A stretch of 60,723 nucleotides of DNA from Chthonomonadaceae bacterium (lineage in GTDB: Bacteria > Armatimonadota > Chthonomonadetes > Chthonomonadales > Chthonomonadaceae): assembly GCA_027450145.1 (NCBI GenBank), contig DAIDKH010000018.1, forward strand, positions 1 to 60,723, read 5' to 3'. Below the pieces are notes generated by a model that was not told the origin of the DNA, made no database searches, and saw only the letters and a program-made list of their open reading frames with translations. Positions 51,526-59,182 of the stretch are shown here, piece by piece. A program made the position numbers and the translations under genes. The stretch's first letter is position 1. Every line of letters starts with the position of its first letter.

Positions 51526-51717
51526 AATGAGAGAGTTCCTCGCGCAAGGACCTCAACGCTGCCAGCCGGCAAGACTTCGAGCAATGTTTGCGCGAGAGTA
51601 GACCGGTATCTCCACTTAAAACATGATTGTCCATGTTTGGGACCGTTTGGCGCGGTTTAATTTGGCATCAACCTTTCAGCGCTAATTGGGACCGCCGACC
51701 CTCAGGAGATTGATTTC
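51526..51717. other. Spacer between cassette A genes
   Basis: About 190 bp between the type P2 gene and the large gene, longer than the other junctions of the array. Near 51540-51590 it still resembles the C-terminal coding end of the P1 gene (CCGGCAAGACTT compared with CAGGCAAGACCT), so the P2 gene probably lost its last residues through an early stop. Confidence 0.45.
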
Positions 51718-53400
51718 GTGACCAACACCGCACCAAAGTTCGTCATCGCAATGGTGGCCTTCACCCTTGCCCCAACAATTTGCTGTGCAACATCGCGAGG
51801 TGTGCCCGATACCGACAGAAGGCTGATCAAACAAGTTCATATAGCCTCGAGCAACAGTTCGCTTGCCAGTACTGCAACAGCGCTAAGTACTCAAACTGGA
51901 GTTCCATTAACCGTTGATAAGAGCCACAAGGGTTTGCATGACATTATCTACGCGTCGCATATCCCTGCCCGCAATGTAATGATCGCCATAGCGTGGGCTC
52001 ATCATATGACCTGGCGAAAGCTGGGCCACGGCTACATCCTCACGCAGACCACCCTCCAGCAAAAAACTGAAATGCTACAGGTAGATCGCGTTGCGCAGCG
52101 GCGTGCACTCTATACCCGTCTAGCTGCCGGTGCGATTGCCAATGCATTGGAGACGTTCGTTATGAAAAACCAGGCCGGTAACCCCGTCAGTGACCTAATT
52201 CACGATATGGATACTGCGACCTTTAACGCCTTGTGTCTTATGGGAACACGGCAAATGGCTGCCTATCCGGTCGGCGGAAGCGCCCACGTATTTCGGAATT
52301 ATCTCTTCGGCGTCATGACCTTTCGGCAGTTAGCCGCGGTTACGGGAATGACAACTGCCAAACTTTATAAGTTTCTGGTGTCACACGCAATAAGGGTACC
52401 AGCATTTATTGCCCCACGGACGATCTCTGAGCTAACTTATGGGATATTTGTTTACGACGGTATCGTGAACTTTGCAGTTATTTCTCATGGTAACACCAAT
52501 ATTTGGTGGACCACCCCAATAGCGATGCGAAAGTATATAACAAACTTTGATATCAACGATAATGATACCGATCCACAAGTAGTTAAGCTCCTGCCACACG
52601 CCCACTTCGACCTAACCGAACCCCTGCCTGAGCGGCTTACCGAGCCTTCCCTTCATTTTACTACTTCGCAATACTTACCCACTCTCATGAAAGAATTTCA
52701 CACCGCTACTGGCGCCACAGTGGTATGCACGCGGTTCATTAACAGCATCGCAACCAGGGTACAAGGGTTACTCACCTACCATGATAAGTTTGCACTCCCA
52801 GATGCAGTTGGTGAGGTTGACCGCGCTTTTGGATACCACTCTGCATGGTTTGGAGGGATGCTGGTAAGTAGGACAACTGACCCAGGGCCAAACATCGCGT
52901 ACGAACCGCCCCTGGGGTTGGTAACGCGTATGGCCAAGTTTGCCGAAGGCAAGGGCTCAATGTCAATGAATGACGTGCGTAGTTTAGCGGACATGACGCA
53001 CCCGGCGTGGACAAACCTGTGGTCTCACGCAGTGGCAGAAAAGGTCTTTCATTCAAACGGCGCCGACATTGGACCCAAGTGGCGCGTCGCATTCATGAAG
53101 CTGTTTGCTTCGCTGAAACCCGCGCAGTTGGCGGCTGCCGAAAGCCCTGCCGGCATACCTGCCAGCCAACTCTCCGCCACTCAGTTGACTCAGCTTATCC
53201 TCGCCACAGACATGGGGCCGCTGCCCGTCCATCCGCGCGTTGTACCTACCGGTCTGCACGCTGGATTCCACGTACATGTCATTGGCACTAACCGCGCCGT
53301 TAAGACTATCCACTTCATAGCGGCCTACCCCTACCTGGGAAAACTGCGCGTGACGCCCTGGAACTTTATCGCAAAAATGAAAAGAACTCTATCTAATTAG
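51718..53400 (+). CDS. Large exported cassette protein (type L), STN-like, cassette A
   Basis: Secreted protein of 560 aa, family not recognised. GTG start, AGGAG 9 nt upstream; signal peptide ending near PTICCATS. Mature start RGVPDTDRRLIKQVHIAS leads into an STN-like segment (about 37-110: SLASTATALSTQTGVPLTV ... MIAIAWAHHMTWRKLG ... YILTQ), the small domain at the front of secretins and TonB receptors. A second STN-like segment lies near 320-395 (LPTLMKEFHTATGATVVCTR, then GYHSAWFGGMLVSRTTDPG). No membrane barrel or secretin domain follows. Central part GTRQMAAYPVGG, FRNYLFGV. Last gene of cassette A. Confidence 0.72.
   Translation: MTNTAPKFVIAMVAFTLAPTICCATSRGVPDTDRRLIKQVHIASSNSSLASTATALSTQTGVPLTVDKSHKGLHDIIYASHIPARNVMIAIAWAHHMTWRKLGHGYILTQTTLQQKTEMLQVDRVAQRRALYTRLAAGAIANALETFVMKNQAGNPVSDLIHDMDTATFNALCLMGTRQMAAYPVGGSAHVFRNYLFGVMTFRQLAAVTGMTTAKLYKFLVSHAIRVPAFIAPRTISELTYGIFVYDGIVNFAVISHGNTNIWWTTPIAMRKYITNFDINDNDTDPQVVKLLPHAHFDLTEPLPERLTEPSLHFTTSQYLPTLMKEFHTATGATVVCTRFINSIATRVQGLLTYHDKFALPDAVGEVDRAFGYHSAWFGGMLVSRTTDPGPNIAYEPPLGLVTRMAKFAEGKGSMSMNDVRSLADMTHPAWTNLWSHAVAEKVFHSNGADIGPKWRVAFMKLFASLKPAQLAAAESPAGIPASQLSATQLTQLILATDMGPLPVHPRVVPTGLHAGFHVHVIGTNRAVKTIHFIAAYPYLGKLRVTPWNFIAKMKRTLSN
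53092..53153 (+). repeat. 62-bp patch identical to 56421-56482
   Basis: The segment from TTCATGAAGCTGTTTGC to AAAGCCCTGCCGG is identical in the large genes of cassettes A and B, while flanking sequence differs clearly. It codes for the FMKLFASLKPAQLAAAESPA region. Suggests recent gene conversion. Confidence 0.85.
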
Positions 53401-53451
53401 CCATCAGGCGAAACAAACTGTGCCACTACGCACAAACTACTGGCGCAAAGG

Positions 53452-53518
53452 TGTGAAATAATTCACAACAGAAGTGTGAACTATTTCACACCAACAATTT
53501 GTTTAATTGCAATATACT
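53452..53518 (+). promoter_or_regulatory. Cassette B promoter with two CRP-type sites
   Basis: Two perfect TGTGA-N6-TCACA dyads, TGTGAAATAATTCACA (53452-53467) and TGTGAACTATTTCACA (53475-53490), 23 bp apart, followed by TATACT (53513-53518). The second centre is again 30.5 bp from the -10. Similarity to cassette C begins about 22 bp upstream, near 53430. Confidence 0.8.
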
Positions 53519-53562
53519 AGAAATGTGTTGATGAGGTTCGCGGTATTCCGGCAGCATGCCGA

Positions 53563-53607
53563 TCCTCTGCGTCCTCTGCGTCCTCTGCGTCCTCTGCGTC
53601 CTCTCGG
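53563..53607 (+). repeat. 9-bp leader repeat, cassette B (4 units plus partial)
   Basis: Four perfect TCCTCTGCG units (53563-53598), then TCCTCTCGG. Two more units than in cassettes A and C, so copy number varies between otherwise near-identical leaders. The conserved start block follows, with ATGs at 53612, 53622 and 53641. Confidence 0.9.
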
Positions 53608-53640
53608 AAGGATGACAGATTATGAAAGGATCTTACTGCT

Positions 53641-54063
53641 ATGCAGAGTTTACGTAACTCTCTCGATGCGTCTACCGCACGTCGCCACTTCCATGCGGTA
53701 TTTGCGCTTGTTGCTTTGGGGATTGTAGCCTTAATGGCCCCACGACCCGCTGCTGCCGAGCAGGCGTGGATTAGTGCATCGAGTATTGCACCAGGATCAC
53801 ACGTCGCGCTGAACGGGAAGTACACACTTACCGTAACGGGTAACGCTGGCCCCAACGGTGTCTACACATTGAACCTCATGGACGACACAACGGGCGGCCA
53901 GTACAGTTGGTCTGCCCATGGAGTTGGCCCCTCGGCGATTCATTCCTTTACCGTGGTCAATCAGGCCGACGGATCCTATTGGTGGACGCCCGGTATGGCA
54001 GACGCATACGATCATACCCTTATCTGGTACTACCAGATGTACGGCGCATTTACAACTCCTTAG
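53641..54063 (+). CDS. Small exported cassette protein (type S), cassette B
   Basis: Secreted protein of 140 aa. Signal peptide with core FALVALGIVALMAP, cleavage near AAAEQ. Mature part: TLTVTGNAGPNGVYTLNLMD, then GVGPSAIHSFTVVNQADGSY and a Trp/Tyr-rich end. It shares the AIHSFTVVN core with the other small proteins but differs strongly elsewhere, unlike its nearly identical leader. First gene of cassette B. Confidence 0.8.
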   Translation: MQSLRNSLDASTARRHFHAVFALVALGIVALMAPRPAAAEQAWISASSIAPGSHVALNGKYTLTVTGNAGPNGVYTLNLMDDTTGGQYSWSAHGVGPSAIHSFTVVNQADGSYWWTPGMADAYDHTLIWYYQMYGAFTTP

Positions 54064-54132
54064 GTCGTCCGTTTCGCGAAGAGGCGGCCAAAACTGCCTC
54101 TTCGCCCTCTTTATGCGAAAGGCCCTGTCGCC

Positions 54133-55035
54133 ATGAAAACCTGCCGATTTTCACACCACATTTGCCTGGCTCTGATACTCTTCGTGTTCAGCACGGTCAT
54201 ATGCGCAGCTACTGATGTCACCACCACGAAGGTCACCTATTGGGAGTCCAAAACCCATTTTAACGGCCCTTCACAATACTCGTATCTGGACTACTTCTCG
54301 TCTAACCCGCTGGGACCACATGTTCAAATCTATATTCACGACGGTAAGTCCACAGTGTTCTACCTTTTACAGAATGGAATCAAATGGGTAATCATAGGTC
54401 ACACAGCAAAAATAGACATGCCCGAACTCGTCGCACGAATTAAGGTGCTAATCAAGCGATTAGGCAAAAAGCGCGTGAAGCAGCTCTCATACTGGCCGGT
54501 AAATGAACATGACTATCCGTTTAGTCGGCGAACGTTTTTTCAGCCAACCATCACCACTGGCATGTATATAAAAGACACCAGTAACCTCAATCCTGTGCGG
54601 CGCGCAAGTTACCTGGGGCATGCATGCCTGGTGCTTCGGAGTCGGCCGGGTCCCGGCGATAACGGAAACAACTACTTCGACTACTGGGTGGATATGCGTT
54701 CTCATATGGTTTGGCGTGTGGATTATATCTTTCTGCCCGCACCGGGCAATGCTGCACCACCTTCACGACAAACAAGCCGCATACTTTGGCTTAAGCAGAT
54801 CGATCACATTCCTGCGCGGCTACTCAGGTTCCCTTCAGGCACGCGCGTTATTGTGCCAACTTGCATGGGTAACATAGAGGTGCCCATGGGCGGTACGCAC
54901 ATGCAACTTCCAGCTGACGCTGCATTCCTCGGATTCTCGTTAAAACCTGTGTTGGCAAGCATTCGCAAACTCAACCCTGCGAACAAGCCCGAGATTGCTC
55001 CCAACACCGGTGCAGCACACAAGGAGGAGAGATGA
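54133..55035 (+). CDS. Exported LolA/RseB-like cassette protein (type P), cassette B
   Basis: Secreted protein of 300 aa. Signal peptide LALILFVFSTVICAAT. Landmarks match the family: VTYWESKTHF near the start, LSYWPVNEHDYPF, YLGHACLVL, YWVDMRSHMVWRVDYIFL, then HIPARLLRFPSGTRVIVPTC and FLGFSLKP. Only one copy here, unlike cassette A. The end overlaps the large gene start (ATGA at 55032), indicating coupled translation of the two. Confidence 0.72.
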   Translation: MKTCRFSHHICLALILFVFSTVICAATDVTTTKVTYWESKTHFNGPSQYSYLDYFSSNPLGPHVQIYIHDGKSTVFYLLQNGIKWVIIGHTAKIDMPELVARIKVLIKRLGKKRVKQLSYWPVNEHDYPFSRRTFFQPTITTGMYIKDTSNLNPVRRASYLGHACLVLRSRPGPGDNGNNYFDYWVDMRSHMVWRVDYIFLPAPGNAAPPSRQTSRILWLKQIDHIPARLLRFPSGTRVIVPTCMGNIEVPMGGTHMQLPADAAFLGFSLKPVLASIRKLNPANKPEIAPNTGAAHKEER

Positions 55036-56741
55036 AGTACTACAGAGCCGCCGGTGCCTGTTGCCTGTTCATATCATGTGGTGCCAGCCATTGCGCCGCC
55101 AGCCAACGGGGCGTACCTGCCTCCGATCAACGCCTAATCCAACCGATCACAATTGCCTCGCGTGGAATGTCTCTACAGACAGCCCTGAGCCTCTTCTCGC
55201 GCGACACACACGTCGCCCTCGGCGTAGATTCCGCGCACCAGGGTTTTAAGGACATTCTATTCGCTAACAACTTACCTTTGCGAAACATGATGATCGCCCT
55301 GGCTTGGGCGAATAGAATGACGTGGCAGAAACAGGGTAATGGCTACCTGCTGACACAAACGCCGGGGCAGAAGGCCGTTGAGACAGCCGCCGTATGGCAT
55401 GCACACACACGCCGCCTTTTCTACCGTCATGCTCAAATTAGCTTATTCACTGCTGCCGTTCAACAGTTTGTTGCAGGACCTCAGCCCGCTAATCCCGCGT
55501 GGCAGATGCTGAATGCGATGGATGCATCTACATTAATGGCGTTGGAATCGCTGGGCGATAACACGATGGCGGTGTTTTCAGCGGGTGGCACAGCCCGAAC
55601 GTTTCGCAACTACCTGTTCGGGTTAACACCCTATGGAAGCCTCCCGGATAACGTGCAGCGCGAGTTGACCAACTACATCATATGGCAGCACAGTTCAATA
55701 TCCAAGGACCTACATTTTCCGCTGCCTGGGTATCTTACCGCGGCTTCACTCCCCTCCGACACCTTCGGCTTCTTCACATATAATGGATTCCTTAACTTCG
55801 CCATTGCCACAGGTGGCAGCGGGCACCTATGGTGGGGTCCCAACTCACTTGCTGCACGAAAGCCAATTCCAGGTTACGACATCAACAACGATGACTCGGA
55901 TCCTCGGGTGGTGAAGCTGCTTCCCAAAGCTCGGTTTGATCAGGTTGACGCACTCCCAAAGCGATTGCTCCGCCCATCGCTCCACTTTACAACTAGCCAA
56001 AATCTCGCAGATCTCATGCAGCAGATGCACACTACCACAGGCGCGGCGGTGATCTGCACACGATTTGTCAACAGTCTTTCCACCCGCTATCAGGGATTGC
56101 TCACGTATCGCAGCAAATTCACATTGCCAGATGCAATTAATGAAGTGGATCGCGCGTTTGGTTACCATTCGGCGTGGTTCGGTGGAATGTTGGTGAGCAG
56201 AACGACAGACCCCGGATCGAATATATACAACGAACCTCCCGCCGGCTTGTTAACACGTCTCTCTACTTTCGCCCTAGGCAAAGGTCCCCTGTCGCTCGTG
56301 GATATTCAGAGACTTGGAAATCTCGACTACCAACAACGAACTAATCTCTGGTGGTACGGAGCAGCGCAGAGGGCCTTTCATCGCAGCGGTTACATCATTG
56401 GCCCCAATTGGCGCTCCCATTTCATGAAGCTGTTTGCTTCGCTGAAACCCGCGCAGTTGGCGGCTGCCGAAAGCCCTGCCGGTATACCGGCAAAGCAGCT
56501 TACCGCCGCGCAGCGGATACAGCTCATTTTGGCAACAGACATGGGGCCTTTGCCCTTGCACCCCAAGCCAGTGCCTGCAGGCTTAAAGCCAGGGTTGTAC
56601 GTACACATCAATGGCACGCCAGCAGCCGTTCGAACCATCCAGTTCATAGCCGCCTACCCTTACCTGGGCAAACTGCGCGTAACCCCCTGGACCTTCATTG
56701 CAAAAATGGGCCAGAACTACCTCTCGGTAGCGAAAAAGTAA
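55032..56741 (+). CDS. Large exported cassette protein (type L), STN-like, cassette B
   Basis: Secreted protein of 569 aa. Signal peptide (ACCLFISCGASHCAAS), then RGVPASDQRLIQPITIAS and an STN-like segment (LFSRDTHVALGVD ... MIALAWANRMTWQKQG ... YLLTQ). The middle has FRNYLFGL and YDINNDDSDPRVVKLLP; the second STN-like segment is around 325-400 (LADLMQQMHTTTGAAVICTR, GYHSAWFGGMLVSRTTDPG). AAGGAGG lies just before the ATG. The C-terminal coding DNA contains both conversion patches, shared with cassette A and with the last gene. Confidence 0.75.
   Translation: MKYYRAAGACCLFISCGASHCAASQRGVPASDQRLIQPITIASRGMSLQTALSLFSRDTHVALGVDSAHQGFKDILFANNLPLRNMMIALAWANRMTWQKQGNGYLLTQTPGQKAVETAAVWHAHTRRLFYRHAQISLFTAAVQQFVAGPQPANPAWQMLNAMDASTLMALESLGDNTMAVFSAGGTARTFRNYLFGLTPYGSLPDNVQRELTNYIIWQHSSISKDLHFPLPGYLTAASLPSDTFGFFTYNGFLNFAIATGGSGHLWWGPNSLAARKPIPGYDINNDDSDPRVVKLLPKARFDQVDALPKRLLRPSLHFTTSQNLADLMQQMHTTTGAAVICTRFVNSLSTRYQGLLTYRSKFTLPDAINEVDRAFGYHSAWFGGMLVSRTTDPGSNIYNEPPAGLLTRLSTFALGKGPLSLVDIQRLGNLDYQQRTNLWWYGAAQRAFHRSGYIIGPNWRSHFMKLFASLKPAQLAAAESPAGIPAKQLTAAQRIQLILATDMGPLPLHPKPVPAGLKPGLYVHINGTPAAVRTIQFIAAYPYLGKLRVTPWTFIAKMGQNYLSVAKK
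56453..56581 (+). repeat. 129-bp patch nearly identical to 60595-60723
   Basis: Against the last large gene only two of 129 bases differ (positions equivalent to G/T and C/T within ACCGGC and ACCGCC), although the genes diverge widely upstream. The second copy is cut by the window edge, so the patch may continue. Confidence 0.85.
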
Positions 56742-56792
56742 CCATAGCGCGAACTAGACAGAACTGCTGGGCACAAATTACTACCGCATAGG

Positions 56793-56859
56793 TGTGAAAT
56801 AATTCACAACAAAAGTGTGAACTATTTCACACCAACAATTTGTTTAATTGCATTATAAT
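56793..56859 (+). promoter_or_regulatory. Cassette C promoter with two CRP-type sites
   Basis: Perfect dyads TGTGAAATAATTCACA (56793-56808) and TGTGAACTATTTCACA (56816-56831), then TATAAT (56854-56859). The spacing is identical to cassette B. The two dyad sequences equal those of cassette B exactly. Confidence 0.8.
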
Positions 56860-56895
56860 AGAATCGTGTTGATGAGGTGCGCAGCAACTGGCCAG

Positions 56896-56922
56896 TTCTC
56901 TGCGTCCTCTGCGTCCTCTTGG
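56896..56922 (+). repeat. 9-bp leader repeat, cassette C (2 units plus partial)
   Basis: TTCTCTGCG (56896-56904), TCCTCTGCG (56905-56913), TCCTCTTGG (56914-56922). The start block follows with ATGs at 56927, 56937 and 56956 in three frames. Confidence 0.85.
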
Positions 56923-56955
56923 AAGGATGACAGATTATGAAAGGATCTTACTGCT

Positions 56956-57396
56956 ATGCAGAGTTTGCAATTCACTCGCGCGATCGCTAACTTTACCCGC
57001 CGCCTTGCCGCGAGCGCACCAGTCGCTGTATTCGTTGTGCTGGTGTTCGCCACACCCAGTTCCGCTAAGGCGCAATCCCGAGTTTTTTTCTCCAGCGCAC
57101 CGGCTCCAGGGACCATAGAGCCAATCGGACAGAATTACGAGTTAACAGTGCAGGCTTACGATGAGTTTCAGGACATAAATGCCCTAGGCGTAAACGACGT
57201 TACTACAGGTGGGCACGTTCTAGGTTGGAAGGCGGTCGCTTGCGGACCAGGCGCAATTCACGTGTTCACCGTCGTTAACCAAGCACCACCGCCGCCAGGT
57301 TGGAGCGGCTTTCTTTGGCAAGCTGACATGCAATCGTGTTTAAATCCTACTGTTTGGTTATCGACTTACTCCACGGCAGGACTTTATCCGATTTAG
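56956..57396 (+). CDS. Small exported cassette protein (type S), cassette C (orphan)
   Basis: Secreted protein of 146 aa. Signal peptide with VAVFVVLVFATPSSAKAQ. Mature part starts RVFFSSAPAPGTIEPIGQNY, followed by ACGPGAIHVFTVVNQAP and a Trp-rich SGFLWQAD and STYSTAGLYP end. Close to the next small protein (same FFSS-PxPGTxEPIG start and STYSTAGLYP end). It has the standard promoter-leader but no P or L gene of its own; the next gene is another S gene without the leader. Confidence 0.8.
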   Translation: MQSLQFTRAIANFTRRLAASAPVAVFVVLVFATPSSAKAQSRVFFSSAPAPGTIEPIGQNYELTVQAYDEFQDINALGVNDVTTGGHVLGWKAVACGPGAIHVFTVVNQAPPPPGWSGFLWQADMQSCLNPTVWLSTYSTAGLYPI

Positions 57397-57725
57397 GATG
57401 ATTTGTGGATCTGGAGCATGATTGGAATGACCCGGATCCACAACAGTTGGTCTCGAATGAAAGCACGGTGCTACGACGTTGCTATGCTTAACCAATTATC
57501 ACGTAAGAACAATGTCCCGTCGCTTGGATTATTGCAAGGGACGCATTTTGTTCGATTTGCTCGAGATTTTGGTTCAATAACGGCAAATTATTAAGGCTGG
57601 CTGCTGAGCATGAGATAACCTTCCAGTGGGTCCTCAATATTCGCCAAATCTGCATCTTTAGTACGCCTGCAACTGCTTTGTTCGATTAATTTGAATACCG
57701 TACGAGTCGATAGGAAGTGTCCACA
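57397..57725. other. Intergenic spacer between S genes
   Basis: About 330 bp with no confident gene; an open frame at 57403-57594 lacks a ribosome site and any signal. No CRP-type dyad or 9-bp repeat is found. The start of the next gene has TAGGAA 10 nt upstream, the same spacing as in the leadered S genes. Confidence 0.4.
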
Positions 57726-58151
57726 ATGGCCATCGTGCAACACAATTTTCAACAACGCGTAGCAATCTGCGCAATTCTATTTTTGTTTTTACTTACGTTT
57801 TCGGCGATTGGCAACGCTCACGCCCAAACGCCTACCCAAGTGTTTTTCTCCAGCTGCCCAACACCGGGTACAGTCGAACCAATTGGACATGTGTACCCCC
57901 TGTTTGTCCAGGGAACCGACTCCTTCGGGGTGGCGTCGTTGGGGGTATTCGACATTACAACAAACGGACCGGTCATTGGATGGTCCGCTCAAGGGTGTGG
58001 TCCCGGGGCGATTCATGAGTTTACTGTGGTAAATGAGGGGCAGCCGCCAAGTGGTTGGTCTGGATTTTTGTGGGAAGCAGAAATGCAGCAGTGCGTCGAT
58101 ATTGGATTTTGGTTTTCCACATATTCGACCGCCGGTTTATACCCCACATAG
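57726..58151 (+). CDS. Small exported cassette protein (type S), cassette D
   Basis: Secreted protein of 141 aa. The ATG at 57726 is preferred over a GTG at 57717, giving a clean signal peptide (VAICAILFLFLLTFSAIGNAHA) and AGGA 10 nt upstream. Mature part VFFSSCPTPGTVEPIGHVYP, then GCGPGAIHEFTVVNEGQPPSG and STYSTAGLYP, making it the closest relative of the orphan S gene upstream. It lacks the CRP-site leader, so it may depend on upstream transcription or a different promoter. First gene of cassette D. Confidence 0.8.
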   Translation: MAIVQHNFQQRVAICAILFLFLLTFSAIGNAHAQTPTQVFFSSCPTPGTVEPIGHVYPLFVQGTDSFGVASLGVFDITTNGPVIGWSAQGCGPGAIHEFTVVNEGQPPSGWSGFLWEAEMQQCVDIGFWFSTYSTAGLYPT

Positions 58152-58209
58152 GTCGGATCCGAATTTGAGGGCCTCGGAGGAAATGATGGCCCTCATAGGA
58201 GTGCCCAAC

Positions 58210-59145
58210 ATGAGAATAAAACCTAAACCCATTGTAGCGTTCCTAACTGCCGCCCCATTGGTGGTGGTCAATTTTAATGCTGCCTGCGCTCGCACCACAT
58301 TGAAACCACATGGCAACGTTAGGTACTGGAAGCGAATGATTGTTACTCATCGATTCAATGGCGCCGAGATCACTACTCTAACCTATTACAGCACAGATCC
58401 ACATGGCCCTATCATGAGCGAAGCGCTACAACACGGCAAGATGAGCCAATTTCTACTGGCGCCAAATGGTATGTCCGGTCTCTTATGGGATGAAGCAGGT
58501 AACTCGGCAAATCTGGATTTCTTTTCTGTGGTCAAGCTGGTTAAACTGCGATCGCAGCAGATTGGCTATGCAAAGGTAAAGAAACTATCTGGATGGCCCG
58601 CGGATATTCATCCATTTGTGGCTAGCCCACATTTCAGGATCCCTGCACCTCCGCGTTTCTACGCAAGCGAAATTCCAAAATCTGTTTCGTCACTTCAGAG
58701 AGTGGGTGCTTCGGTTTTTGAGGGCCATCAATGCCTCATTTTACAACAACCCGCGATCAAACTGGGTAGCGCAGGCAACATCATAGACCGCTTCTGGTGG
58801 GATGTCCACACACACTACATCTGGAAGGAAGAAGACACTAACTATCCAGCACCCAATAGCCCCAAGCCACCCAGTCGACAAGTTACCTACGTCAAGTGGG
58901 TGCGCCCGGTGAAGCGATCAGCGGTAGATGTCTTCAGGTTTCCCGCTGGTACGCGAGTCGTTGTACCAGGTATTCTTGGAAAACTACCGGTACCTCCTGG
59001 CGGCATCAAAATAAAGCCCCAGGGTGATTCCAGTGCATACCTTGGACTATCCTTCACAGCACAACTACGCTACCTGGAAAGCGTCAAGGGCACCAAAAAC
59101 GAAGTCCATTTTTACAAACCAGGACACGTTCCAAAACACCCATAG
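58210..59145 (+). CDS. Exported LolA/RseB-like cassette protein (type P), cassette D
   Basis: Secreted protein of 311 aa. The ATG at 58210 has GGAG 8 nt upstream and yields a signal peptide (IVAFLTAAPLVVVNFNAACA); open frame upstream overlaps the S gene and is not used. Landmarks: VRYWKRMIVTH, LSGWPADIHPF, FEGHQCLIL, FWWDVHTHYIWKEEDTN, DVFRFPAGTRVVVPG and YLGLSFTAQ. The Cys of the PTCMG motif in the other P proteins is replaced (PGILG). Confidence 0.72.
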   Translation: MRIKPKPIVAFLTAAPLVVVNFNAACARTTLKPHGNVRYWKRMIVTHRFNGAEITTLTYYSTDPHGPIMSEALQHGKMSQFLLAPNGMSGLLWDEAGNSANLDFFSVVKLVKLRSQQIGYAKVKKLSGWPADIHPFVASPHFRIPAPPRFYASEIPKSVSSLQRVGASVFEGHQCLILQQPAIKLGSAGNIIDRFWWDVHTHYIWKEEDTNYPAPNSPKPPSRQVTYVKWVRPVKRSAVDVFRFPAGTRVVVPGILGKLPVPPGGIKIKPQGDSSAYLGLSFTAQLRYLESVKGTKNEVHFYKPGHVPKHP

Positions 59146-59182
59146 AGTTGCACTCGTAGAATATCAAAGGAGCCTTGTGCCC

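Noticed and set aside
53507-53728. Frame reading RPLRPLRPLR through the 9-bp repeats and on into the S gene start.
   Set aside because: It is the translation of the leader repeat; length and sequence differ between the three cassettes and no ribosome site precedes it.
53517-53855. Minus-strand frame with EDAEDAEDAED repeat.
   Set aside because: Antisense of the TCCTCTGCG repeats and of the S gene; not conserved as protein.
57403-57594. A 63-aa frame between S genes.
   Set aside because: No ribosome site, no signal peptide and no similarity to other cassette proteins.
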